In this document: positions 14,088 to 21,823 of the stretch, piece by piece
Position numbering within the stretch: position 1 is the stretch's first letter
How the letters are laid out: each line of letters opens with the position of its first letter
Virus record (IMG/VR): IMGVR_UViG_3300025886_000032
Location: 1 to 54,569 of that record
DNA from: a virus
Length of the DNA: 54,569 nucleotides
Strand: one strand, 5' to 3'
Made by a program: the position numbers and the translations under genes
Notes under the pieces: generated by a model
The model's database searches: none
Told to the model about the DNA's origin: nothing
Seen by the model: the letters and a program-made list of their open reading frames with translations, nothing else

Positions 14088-14245
14088 TAAGCTGGACAGT
14101 TATTGTAGTTTTTATTTACATGCATTCCATATTTAGTTATAGATACTTTACTTGTAGTTTTACATGAAGTAGATAACATTGATAGTATTATTATTGAAAT
14201 TACTATTGTTAAAGTACCGACATGAGTTGTATTTAGTTTATTCAT
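14078..14245 (-). CDS. Predicted small lipoprotein (55 aa)
   Basis: Starts MNKLNTTHVGTLTIVISIII, then LSMLSTSCKTTSK. A hydrophobic stretch ending in L-S-T-S-C is a plausible lipobox, giving a mature lipid-anchored peptide of ~28 residues with one further Cys. Phage lipoproteins of this size commonly block receptors or DNA entry (superinfection exclusion), so that role is a reasonable guess. It sits in the early-type small-gene region. Confidence 0.6.
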   Translation of the reverse strand: MNKLNTTHVGTLTIVISIIILSMLSTSCKTTSKVSITKYGMHVNKNYNNCPAYTN

Positions 14246-14346
14246 TTTATTGTTTTTAAAAGGTGTATATTTATTTATTAGTTATTATTAGTTGTTAGGT
14301 CTAGCACTTGTTCTCTCATTAACTTACATAGTTAATATTATAAAAG

Positions 14347-14393
14347 TGTGACATTAGCTAGTTAAATAAGTAGAGTAACTACCTATTGTCACA
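14347..14393. repeat. Imperfect palindrome copy B (47 bp)
   Basis: Arms TGTGACAnTAG / CTAnTGTCACA with the variable base T on both arms of the plus strand, and TAGAGTAA inside. Inner stem TAGTTA/TAACTA. It lies immediately after the stop of the 83-residue minus-strand gene and is followed on the minus strand by CTTTTAT, so it could double as a terminator. Confidence 0.6.
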
Positions 14394-14395
14394 TA

Positions 14396-14647
14396 TTACT
14401 CAGATACTAAATGATCTAAGATTTCACTGTATTCTCTACAGAATTTTGGAACAGTATTACTATTTGTATAAGATTTGTACTGTTGGAAACATGGCATACT
14501 TTCAAACTTTTCTTGAAATGTTGAATAGATTTCATCATGATCATAAGTAAATTTATAGCCTTTTTTGTTAGTGAAAGTGATTACAGTATTTGTACCGAGT
14601 AAAGACTTTCTGATTACAAATCTTTTAGTTGTTATTTTATTATTCAT
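14396..14647 (-). CDS. Hypothetical protein (83 aa)
   Basis: Starts MNNKITTKRFVIRKSLLGTN. Basic beta-like N-terminal half (TVITFTNKKGYKFTYDHDEI), helical end. No family recognised. About 45 nt separate its ATG from promoter-like element 8. The stop is 3 bp from palindrome copy B. Confidence 0.55.
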   Translation of the reverse strand: MNNKITTKRFVIRKSLLGTNTVITFTNKKGYKFTYDHDEIYSTFQEKFESMPCFQQYKSYTNSNTVPKFCREYSEILDHLVSE

Positions 14648-14692
14648 AGTTTATATTTATTTATTTATTTATATTTAGTTTAGTTATGTTAT

Positions 14693-14724
14693 TATTATCT
14701 TTTGTAGTTTGTATTTTGTTTGTA
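14693..14724 (-). promoter_or_regulatory. Promoter-like element 8 (TACAAA-20-GATAAT)
   Basis: Minus strand: TACAAA at 14724-14719, AATAC, GATAAT at 14698-14693; the spacer is 20 bp rather than 19. The expected ATG position 6 nt downstream reads ATA; the gene starts at 14647 instead. Confidence 0.5.
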
Positions 14725-14748
14725 ATTAATTAGTTTGTATTTAGTTAA

Positions 14749-14886
14749 TTATTTATTTAACTTATTTATTAAATATTTTAACGATTCTGATAAACCAAAG
14801 TCTGTTACGTTACCGTTTAAGTATTGGTTTAATTCGTCGATAGTTGCGAGTATTTCGATTTTAGTATTATTATTTATATTTTGCAT
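14749..14886 (-). CDS. Small hypothetical protein (45 aa)
   Basis: Starts MQNINNNTKIEILATIDELN and ends YLINKLNK; Asn-rich, helical. No family recognised. It is the first gene of the leftward arm, about 50 nt after promoter-like element 9. Confidence 0.45.
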   Translation of the reverse strand: MQNINNNTKIEILATIDELNQYLNGNVTDFGLSESLKYLINKLNK

Positions 14887-14934
14887 AGTATTATTTTTAT
14901 TTAGTTATTATTTATTTATTTATCTTATACTATT

Positions 14935-14965
14935 ATTATCTTAACCACTCTGTATTATATTTGTA
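14935..14965 (-). promoter_or_regulatory. Promoter-like element 9 (TACAAA-19-GATAAT), first of the leftward arm
   Basis: Minus strand: TACAAA at 14965-14960, AATAC, GATAAT at 14940-14935. It lies at the boundary between the divergence region and the leftward genes, so it probably starts leftward transcription. Confidence 0.6.
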
Positions 14966-15159
14966 TTAAATTTAGTTAGTTAATTGAAATGTCAAAGGCC
15001 TAATGGTATCGGAGGGGCCAGGGGTAAACGTCAAACGTATACGATATGGGGAATAAAACGAAGGGGGCCCATGAAATGAAAACGTAAAAGGTTATTGGCC
15101 TTGGTCGTAGGGGGGAGGGGGCAACACAAATAATATACACATCTAATATAATTAAAAAA
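14966..15159. other. Non-coding divergence region with G-rich tracts
   Basis: No convincing gene on either strand. From about 14996 to 15125 the plus strand has repeated G runs (for example GGAGGGGCCAGGGG, GGGGGCCC and a run of six G then five G), near-palindromes CGTATACG and GGGCCC, and AAAGGCC/GGCCTT arms around 14994 and 15092. Such composition is unlike anything else in this AT-rich window. It lies where leftward and rightward transcription diverge, so an origin, packaging or control site is possible. Confidence 0.5.
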
Positions 15160-15205
15160 GGTGACACTAGGTACCTAGTATATAGAGTAACAGGCTACTG
15201 TCACA
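15160..15205. repeat. Imperfect palindrome copy C (46 bp)
   Basis: Arms GGTGACAnTAG / CTAnTGTCACA with variable base C on both arms, TATAGAGTAA inside. Same length as copy A, to which its reverse complement aligns with the core TTACTCTATAT in register. It lies in the divergence region, ~96 bp before the first rightward gene. On the minus strand it is followed by CCTTTTTTAATT. Confidence 0.6.
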
Positions 15206-15301
15206 CTATTAATTCAGCTCGTTTATGTAAATTATTCAAAAAACATGTGAATAGCTATTAATATACGTATAAAAAGAATATTCATTTAAAAAAACATAAT
15301 T

Positions 15302-15478
15302 ATGCCAAGTTATAATCCAGATAAAGGAGCAGTAAAAGGTTTAGCTGACAGAGGAAGAGCTAAGATATTAGGACACATGGGTGGAAGAGGAGTAGGAAAG
15401 AAGATTAATTTTGATTCTTCTACAAATAAAGGAATTAAAGGGTTAGGTAATCCTGATGCAGAGGGTAAATACATTTAG
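15302..15478 (+). CDS. Small basic Gly-rich protein (58 aa)
   Basis: Starts MPSYNPDKGAVKGLADRGRA, then KILGHMGGRGVGKKINFD. Basic and Gly-rich; no family recognised. First gene of the rightward arm; the stop is two bases from the next ATG. Confidence 0.55.
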   Translation: MPSYNPDKGAVKGLADRGRAKILGHMGGRGVGKKINFDSSTNKGIKGLGNPDAEGKYI

Positions 15479-15480
15479 AT

Positions 15481-15711
15481 ATGAAAAAGATGGACAAGTA
15501 TGAGGATAAAAAAGCCTCAATGGACGATTACTCGCACGAAAGAAAACTAAGAATAGACGGTAGATATGAAGCTGCACATGGAAAGATGGCAGCAGCTAAA
15601 AACGATTTTGATCATGCACATGCTTTAAAGAAAGATGCACACTATGATGCTAAGAACAGAAGAGATAAGAATTATAGACATCCGATATTAAAACATAATC
15701 ACTCTAAATAA
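15481..15711 (+). CDS. Highly charged His/Lys/Asp-rich protein (76 aa)
   Basis: Starts MKKMDKYEDKKASMDDYSHE and is almost wholly charged, with many His (HAHALKKDAHYDAKNRRDK). Few hydrophobic residues, so likely disordered or a nucleic-acid or metal-binding helix. No family recognised. Located directly upstream of the low-complexity 246-residue gene. Confidence 0.55.
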   Translation: MKKMDKYEDKKASMDDYSHERKLRIDGRYEAAHGKMAAAKNDFDHAHALKKDAHYDAKNRRDKNYRHPILKHNHSK

Positions 15712-15719
15712 TAAACAAA

Positions 15720-16460
15720 ATGAGTCTTGGAAAAAATTTATTAAAAAAAACAGGATCTAGCGGTGGTGGGCCAAATAATGGATTACCAGTAGGTAATAAA
15801 CCCATTAAATCTATAACATCGACTGGAATCCCAACAAAGACAGATGTTTTAGCAGGTCAAAAAGAAGCATATCCTGGCATGAAGTTTGGCCCAAATCAAG
15901 TTAACGTAGCTAAAAACACTATAAGTTCACAAGGCGCTAAACCAGGTAGCCAAGTTACTACAACTAAAAATGTGAAAGTTACAGAAGGAGCAACAGGAGG
16001 TAAACAAACTACAGATCAAAATGCTTACATGTCTGGTTTAGCTAAAAGATTTCCAGGTGCATCAGGTGAAGAATTAGCTAAAAAAATACCAGGTAGTAAA
16101 GGGAGTTATATTTCTTCAAGTATGATTGATAAGTATAATAAAAGTTATTATACACCTAAAACAGTAACTACTGGTACTCCTGGAGCAGAAGCAGTGGTAT
16201 CTGCACCAATAGAATTAGATAATGAAGCAGAAAAACAAACTACTGGTGAAAACACTGTAGAAACAAAGACAACTCCAGATGATAAGACAACTAAAGATAA
16301 TAAACTTGGTAACTTGCCAATTGGTTCTGCAAATATTACCAAAGGAGGCACTGGCAGGAAAGCTAGTAATCCTATAAATCCTGTATCTTTAGCAAGTGAC
16401 GCTTCTACAAGCAAAGATTTTAATCTAAAGCTTAACAATCAAGCTGTTAATAAAGCTTAA
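15720..16460 (+). CDS. Low-complexity Gly/Thr/Lys-rich protein (246 aa)
   Basis: Dominated by Gly, Ser, Thr, Lys and Asn, with few hydrophobics. A short ordered segment around 105-140 (YMSGLAKRFPGASGEELAKK, then SSSMIDKYNKSYY) could be a helical motif. The C-terminal third is Thr/Lys/Glu-rich. Its place before the cysteine-rich protein suggests a virion-surface or linker protein; no domain recognised. Confidence 0.6.
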   Translation: MSLGKNLLKKTGSSGGGPNNGLPVGNKPIKSITSTGIPTKTDVLAGQKEAYPGMKFGPNQVNVAKNTISSQGAKPGSQVTTTKNVKVTEGATGGKQTTDQNAYMSGLAKRFPGASGEELAKKIPGSKGSYISSSMIDKYNKSYYTPKTVTTGTPGAEAVVSAPIELDNEAEKQTTGENTVETKTTPDDKTTKDNKLGNLPIGSANITKGGTGRKASNPINPVSLASDASTSKDFNLKLNNQAVNKA

Positions 16461-16471
16461 AAAAAATTAAA

Positions 16472-19207
16472 ATGGCAATAATATATACATATCCAAAACT
16501 TAATAATCCTCAAGGTAACGAATTAGTAGTTGTATCTGATGTAAATAACAAAAATTCAACTAGATTAATTACATTACAGTCAATAGCATCGTTAATTCCT
16601 TCAGGAGGAGATGGATGTAGTAATGCCATAAGTGGTATTCAGACACCAGTAGGAACATACAACGCTAATTTATGCACAACAACTTCTTTCACCTCTTCAG
16701 GTGGAAGTGTTTCAATAAGTAACACTACTGAAGGCGTTAATTTTGAAACTAACTGTATAAATAACTATGTTTTAAAACCTGTAATTTGTCAAGGAGCACA
16801 ATGCAATGCATCTACAGCATCTGAAACTTGGTTATTTAGCTGTGATTCTTCATTGAGTCAATATGCTGGAATAAATACTCCTGTTATTTTAGAAAATAAC
16901 GGATCAATAGTACCACATTCACAAAATTTAGACCCAAATAGTCCTACTAATTGTTTTTATGTAGAATTATGGAGTCCAACTGTTTCTTTAGCTAGTACTT
17001 GTCAGTCTTGCTGCAACGGGACTCCAGCAGAATTAAAATGTTTATACACTAAATGCTCTGGTGGAGATCCAAACATGCCAGATAATTTAACTTTTGATAA
17101 AGTTAATGATGCTTGTACTACAGGTGTTATATATGCAACTCAAACTGCTAGTAACTATTCTTCTTGTTATACCTACCTTAGTGAGGTTGATGCTCCAGCA
17201 AGCACTGGTTACACTTTTATTTCAGCAACAGATTGCAACCAAGCTCCTTGTATATCTACACCACAAGAGAAAACTTGGTTTAGATGTGAAAATAGTTGTG
17301 ATTTTGGTACGCTACCAGAAACAGTTTACGGAAATCAAATAAACGGGGACGGATTAGTAGTTCTTGGAAATGGTGTTAACGAAGCTTGTTATACGCTTAA
17401 TGGAACTAGTGACAATGTTCAAACTCCTGGTATAATTCAAATATCAGTTAACAATGGATTAGATTGCAATACTAGTGTTGAACAAGGTGTTTGTAAAGCT
17501 TCTTTATATCACTTTGTTAAGTGTGCTGATGCTTCTTGCACCGGTGATGCTGCTAGCGTAACAAACGTATATGCAACATCTAATTTTGGTCTAAGTACTG
17601 AAGAAGTTATTTTATTTGAATTTGACGACAGATCATCTTGTTGTTATGTTCTACAGTCAGAGCAAGTGTGCCAAAAAGTTACTCAAGGTATAAACTTTTC
17701 AACCGCTACAAAAGTTGAAGGTTTAGATCCGTGTGCAAGTGAAGCTTGTGGCGAAACACCACCTCCAGCTGAAAAATGGGTGTACAACAGCTGTTCCGGC
17801 TGTGACCCAATAGTTTCAACTACTCCGTTGCATACGCCAGGAATTCATAACTCTTTATGGTGGAACTGCTGTTATTATTCTGTGCCAGCATCAGTTGAAG
17901 CAACAAGTGCTCCAGACTCTGGAATAACTATCGAACAAGTTATAAAAAGTGATTTAAATTGTGAGTCACTATTAGCAAATAATCAAATAGAGTGGAGTAA
18001 ATGTGGTGATACAAATACTAAAATATACACTGACTGTTGTAATATTAATGAAGATTTACACTTAGGCTTTGTTGCAAAAGGTTTTAGTGGACCAGATGGT
18101 TGTTATGAGATAACAAGTCTAAATAAAGAGCAAGACACTTCACCATGTGATAATATTACCGAAACAACTTGCGCAGATGAAGATTGTACTGTACAAGAGT
18201 TTAAATGGCAAACAAGACTTTGTGATACAGAAATATTTACAGATGTAAGTACAGATTATACTGGTGATGCAGATAATTTAAATGAAATTTATACATTTGA
18301 AGGTGCAGATAATTGTTTTCAAATTCAAAAAGTAATTGGAACTGCAACTGGTGCTGCTGGTCCAACTATTATATCTGGACCATATAGTAGCACGGTAGAT
18401 GAAACCGCTTGTGAATGTTGCAATAATAAAAACCATCATAGATATAGTAAATGCCAGGTAAGTGAACCTTTATCAGGATGTGCAAATTTAGATCCAGTAA
18501 TTGTATTGGATATTGCTAATCCACCAAACGTTATACTTGTCGAACAAACTGAAACAGGCGATACTTGTTGTTATGAACTAGAAGGCAGTACTTGTGAAAA
18601 TGCAACAGTTGGTTATACATCAATAGATACACCCAAAGATTGTAAAGATGCGAAGTGTGTAGAACCAGTTAATAACTATCTTCTTAAACAATGTCTTGAC
18701 TCCACTTTGTCCGGATGCGAAGAAATGCCATCAAACGTAATTGTTTCTATTGGTGCTCCACTAGGTAGTACAGTTATATTACGTGATGACAACACTAATC
18801 GTGAATGTTGTTACGTCGTTGATAGTACAACCACTAGTGCTCCTACCGGAGGTTATACTATTCTACAATCTGTTAGTGATTGTGCGAGTGAACAATGTTT
18901 AGAAGCTCCAGTAGATATTGTTAAGCAATATACTAAATGCCAGCAAACAATAGAAGAAGGATCTGCATCTTGTAATCTAATGGCTCAAAATGTTAACATA
19001 AACATTGGACAAGGTCCAGCACAAACCAACGTGATAATTAGAGATTCCGCCACTGGTAATCAATGTTGTTATGTATTAGTAGGTGATGCTGTAGAGCCAA
19101 CTGAAAACCACGCAATAGTTAGCCCTATAAATGGCTGTGACGTAGAATCTTTAACCATAGCGAATTGTCTTGCTGAACGAAGTGGTGAACCACCAGTCTC
19201 TGGATGA
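16472..19207 (+). CDS. Large cysteine-rich repeat protein, probable fibre or adhesin (911 aa)
   Basis: 911 residues with about 65 cysteines by my count. The N-terminal ~90 residues (MAIIYTYPKLNNPQGNELVV ...) resemble the attachment-type start of the collagen-like fibre at 25565 and contain few Cys. From ~100 on, roughly nine modules repeat the pattern K-C ... C-C-Y-x-[LV] ... G-Y-T-x-I ... D-C ... C. Paired CC and regular spacing suggest disulphides or metal clusters. No signal peptide, so if disulphides form it is after lysis. A virion-displayed receptor-binding role is inference. Confidence 0.7.
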   Translation: MAIIYTYPKLNNPQGNELVVVSDVNNKNSTRLITLQSIASLIPSGGDGCSNAISGIQTPVGTYNANLCTTTSFTSSGGSVSISNTTEGVNFETNCINNYVLKPVICQGAQCNASTASETWLFSCDSSLSQYAGINTPVILENNGSIVPHSQNLDPNSPTNCFYVELWSPTVSLASTCQSCCNGTPAELKCLYTKCSGGDPNMPDNLTFDKVNDACTTGVIYATQTASNYSSCYTYLSEVDAPASTGYTFISATDCNQAPCISTPQEKTWFRCENSCDFGTLPETVYGNQINGDGLVVLGNGVNEACYTLNGTSDNVQTPGIIQISVNNGLDCNTSVEQGVCKASLYHFVKCADASCTGDAASVTNVYATSNFGLSTEEVILFEFDDRSSCCYVLQSEQVCQKVTQGINFSTATKVEGLDPCASEACGETPPPAEKWVYNSCSGCDPIVSTTPLHTPGIHNSLWWNCCYYSVPASVEATSAPDSGITIEQVIKSDLNCESLLANNQIEWSKCGDTNTKIYTDCCNINEDLHLGFVAKGFSGPDGCYEITSLNKEQDTSPCDNITETTCADEDCTVQEFKWQTRLCDTEIFTDVSTDYTGDADNLNEIYTFEGADNCFQIQKVIGTATGAAGPTIISGPYSSTVDETACECCNNKNHHRYSKCQVSEPLSGCANLDPVIVLDIANPPNVILVEQTETGDTCCYELEGSTCENATVGYTSIDTPKDCKDAKCVEPVNNYLLKQCLDSTLSGCEEMPSNVIVSIGAPLGSTVILRDDNTNRECCYVVDSTTTSAPTGGYTILQSVSDCASEQCLEAPVDIVKQYTKCQQTIEEGSASCNLMAQNVNINIGQGPAQTNVIIRDSATGNQCCYVLVGDAVEPTENHAIVSPINGCDVESLTIANCLAERSGEPPVSG

Positions 19208-19244
19208 TAAAATTTAAATATTCTACAAACCGTAGAAAACCAAA

Positions 19245-19262
19245 CTATCATGTGATAGTATA
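19245..19262 (+). promoter_or_regulatory. Candidate rightward promoter/palindrome (CTATCATGTGATAG + TATAAT)
   Basis: A perfect 14-bp palindrome CTATCATGTGATAG runs straight into TATAAT in the gap before the gene at 19288. An almost identical string (TATCA-A-GTGATAGTATAA) occurs at 26615. A hairpin TTCTAC/GTAGAA lies just upstream at 19221-19237. Both copies open new gene groups after long structural genes. Confidence 0.45.
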
Positions 19263-19287
19263 ATAGTAACCATATAAAAAATAAACC

Positions 19288-19572
19288 ATGACATTTTTAT
19301 ATACCAGCGGCTTTGCGGCCGCTACACAACCAGATCAGAGAGTGATTGACCTTTGGAAGTACATAACCAAGAAGAAAAATTGGAGAATTGTACAATTACC
19401 AAATGGGTTTTTTCAAACCGAATACTTGAATCCAGAAACTGAACAATGGACTGACGTAACTAGAAGAGAAACGATGGATGGAGCTGAAGCTGCCATTAAC
19501 GGTTCTATAGAACATTATGTTAAAAAATTGGAGTTTTTAAAAGGACCAAAAGTAGTTAAAACTTTCGAGTAA
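19288..19572 (+). CDS. Hypothetical protein upstream of groEL (94 aa)
   Basis: Starts MTFLYTSGFAAATQPDQRVI. The middle (KKNWRIVQLPNGFFQTEYLN, then PETEQWTDVTRRETMD) looks like a small beta-sheet domain and the end is helical. No family recognised. It is the first gene after the candidate promoter at 19245 and 26 bp before groEL. Confidence 0.6.
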   Translation: MTFLYTSGFAAATQPDQRVIDLWKYITKKKNWRIVQLPNGFFQTEYLNPETEQWTDVTRRETMDGAEAAINGSIEHYVKKLEFLKGPKVVKTFE

Positions 19573-19598
19573 AAATAAATATAATTTAATTTAATAAA

Positions 19599-21155
19599 AT
19601 GAGTGAAACAATAGTTAAGCATTTAAACTTCGGTGATGATGCTAGAAATAAAATATTCTCAGGAATTGAAAAACTCACTAAAGCTGTTAGCTCCACATTA
19701 GGGGCTAGCGGCAAGTGTGTTATAATGGAGGATAATACGGGTAAACCAATAATAACCAAAGATGGTGTAACAGTTGCAGATACTATTACATTGTTAGACC
19801 CTGTTGAGAATATGGGTGCTAGACTCTTAAAAGAAGCAGCTCAAAGAACAGTTAAAGATGCAGGTGACGGAACAACAACAGCCACTATATTAGCAAAGTC
19901 TATATTGGATGAGGCTTACAAACACGAAAAAGCAGATACATTAAGAAATATTAAAGAAGGTATAAATCAAGGTGTAGAAAATGTTGTTAATTACTTACAG
20001 AAGAAAAGTAAAAAAGTTAGTGGTAAAAAAATTGATCAAGTTGCTACTATATCAGCTAACAACGATAGTACACTTGGAAAAATAATAGGTGAAGCATTTA
20101 GACTTGTAGATAGCACAGGTGTTGTAATGATGGAAACAAATGACGATACCACCACAGTAGTTGAAGTTGTAGACGGCGCTCAATATGAAAAAGGATTATT
20201 AAATACACATTTTGTAAATAATAAAGAAAAAAACTCTTGCGAACTAGATAACCCTTACATACTACTAATAGAAAATAGTATTGAAAACGTAAGACAGATA
20301 CAAAGTGTTTTAGAATTTATAATAAGAACTAACAAAAGCTTATTAATAATAGGAGATGCTGAACCAACTGTAGTTTCTGCATTAGCTATGAACAGGGTAA
20401 AAGGTAATATAAAGGTCAACATAATAAATGCACCTACACACGGCGTAAACAAACAAGTAACATTAGAAGACTTAGCTTTGATTACAGGTGCTACTTTAAT
20501 AAATGAAGACCTAGGTGACGATATGGATATGCTCACTGAAGAACATTTAGGTAGATGTAAAAAATCTACAACTACTCAAAGCGAGACTATACTACAGCTT
20601 GAAGATTTTAATGATGAGATTGAAAAAGTTATAGAAAGTATAAAAGACAAGTTGAAAAAGGAGAATAATCCAAATAAGATAGTTGCTTTAGAAAAAAGAT
20701 TAGCTAGATTATCAGGTAAGGTAGCGGTTGTAAAAGTAGGAGCTAACTCAGAAGTAGAATTAAAAGAAAAAAGAGATAGAGTTGAAGATGCTATTTGTGC
20801 TACAAAAGCCGCTATAAAAGAAGGTATAGTACCAGGTGGTGGGATTGCTTTGTTGAATGCAGCAAACAATCTTGAACCTAACAATATAGGAGAAGAAGTT
20901 CTATATAGTGCTATTAAAAAACCTTTTTTAGTTATATTAGAAAATGCTGGTATAACTGATTATAGTGCTCCAGATAACGAAGGCGAAGGTTTAAACGTGG
21001 TTACAGGAAAAACGGTGGATATGGTAAAAGCCGGAATAATAGATCCTTTACTCGTTACAAAAAGCGCTTTACAAAACGCGGCTTCTGTGGCTACAACTAT
21101 ATTATCTACTGATTGTGTAATTAATAATTTAAGAGCAAATGAAAGCGGTAGGTAA
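19599..21155 (+). CDS. groEL: GroEL-type chaperonin (60 kDa, group I), phage-encoded
   Basis: 518 residues, co-linear with bacterial GroEL through all three domains. Key ATPase residues are kept: TKDGVTVA (D55), AGDGTTTAT (D90, the E. coli D87 position), and RVEDA (D397, the catalytic D398 position), plus VPGGG at 411-415. The apical binding stretch that reads YLSPYF in E. coli is LLNTHF here, so aromatic positions are changed. It lacks the Gly-Gly-Met tail and ends about 30 residues early. It should form a folding chamber for phage proteins; the GroES-type gene overlaps its end by 17 nt. Confidence 0.97.
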   Translation: MSETIVKHLNFGDDARNKIFSGIEKLTKAVSSTLGASGKCVIMEDNTGKPIITKDGVTVADTITLLDPVENMGARLLKEAAQRTVKDAGDGTTTATILAKSILDEAYKHEKADTLRNIKEGINQGVENVVNYLQKKSKKVSGKKIDQVATISANNDSTLGKIIGEAFRLVDSTGVVMMETNDDTTTVVEVVDGAQYEKGLLNTHFVNNKEKNSCELDNPYILLIENSIENVRQIQSVLEFIIRTNKSLLIIGDAEPTVVSALAMNRVKGNIKVNIINAPTHGVNKQVTLEDLALITGATLINEDLGDDMDMLTEEHLGRCKKSTTTQSETILQLEDFNDEIEKVIESIKDKLKKENNPNKIVALEKRLARLSGKVAVVKVGANSEVELKEKRDRVEDAICATKAAIKEGIVPGGGIALLNAANNLEPNNIGEEVLYSAIKKPFLVILENAGITDYSAPDNEGEGLNVVTGKTVDMVKAGIIDPLLVTKSALQNAASVATTILSTDCVINNLRANESGR

Positions 21156-21399
21156 ATATATAGTTATAACAGATGTTGAAGAAAAAACAAAAGAAACTAA
21201 AGGTGGTTTACTTTTGTCATCTAAACAAAGAGAAGATATTAGATACAGACAAGCTGTGGTGCTTGAAATAGGTGCCGAAGTTGTAGGTATTAAAAAAGAT
21301 GATAAAATTTATTTTGATCGTCATGCTGGTTTTGATATAGAGATAGACAGTGATATATACAAGGTAATTAAAGATTCTGATGTTGTTATAGTAATATGA
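21139..21399 (+). CDS. groES: GroES-type co-chaperonin
   Basis: 86 residues, slightly short for GroES (~97). Order of features: DVEE then the mobile loop ETKGGLLLSS, VVLEIGAEV, KKDDKIYFDRHAG, and a DSDIYKVIKDSDVVIVI end, matching Cpn10. The loop tip GGLLL corresponds to the GroEL-contacting GGIVL of bacterial GroES. It overlaps groEL by 17 nt and the next gene by ATGA, so expression should be tightly coupled. Confidence 0.93.
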   Translation: MKAVGKYIVITDVEEKTKETKGGLLLSSKQREDIRYRQAVVLEIGAEVVGIKKDDKIYFDRHAGFDIEIDSDIYKVIKDSDVVIVI

Positions 21400-21821
21400 G
21401 GCTAACATCATCTGATCTAAGAGATTTAAATATACTTAAACATTATAGGATAATACGTAAATGGGCTTGTAAAACAAACAAGCTAAATGATGCGGATCTA
21501 GAGCTTTTAATTTATTTAGACTCGTTAAAGTTATTTACAAAACATGATTTTAAACAAGGTACGTACTCCTACAGCTGGGATAATAGGCGCTGGAACAGAT
21601 TGTTAAAGAGTGGTTGGGTAGTAGTTTGGAGAAAACGAAATAGAACAACACAGAAATACAATATTTATAAAGTATCCGTAAAGTGTAAACAGCTAATAAG
21701 TCGTATGTACCGTATTATGTTAGGCGAAGAAGACATGCCTATTAATAAATTAAAAAACAACTATATGGATGTAGTTTTAAAAACTTCCATATTAAACGTA
21801 AACAAAGATAAAACAAGATAA
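21396..21821 (+). CDS. Winged-helix-like DNA-binding protein (141 aa)
   Basis: The segment LNDADLELLIYLDSLKLFTK, then WNRLLKSGWVVVWRKRNRTT and YNIYKVSVKCKQLISRMYR, has the helix-helix-strand-wing order of MarR/PadR-like winged helices. Such proteins accompany structural genes in marine phages. Basic overall. It is coupled to groES by ATGA, so it could regulate the same transcript (inference). Confidence 0.55.
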   Translation: MRLTSSDLRDLNILKHYRIIRKWACKTNKLNDADLELLIYLDSLKLFTKHDFKQGTYSYSWDNRRWNRLLKSGWVVVWRKRNRTTQKYNIYKVSVKCKQLISRMYRIMLGEEDMPINKLKNNYMDVVLKTSILNVNKDKTR

Positions 21822-21823
21822 TT

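Noticed and set aside
7172-15205. CRP-type binding sites (TGTGA-N6-TCACA) in the palindromes
   Set aside because: The half-sites match by letter, but the spacing between arms is far larger than the 6 bp required.
19308-19325. GC-rich GCGGCTTTGCGGCCGC string as a terminator
   Set aside because: It lies inside the coding sequence of the 94-residue gene right after its start and has no T-run.
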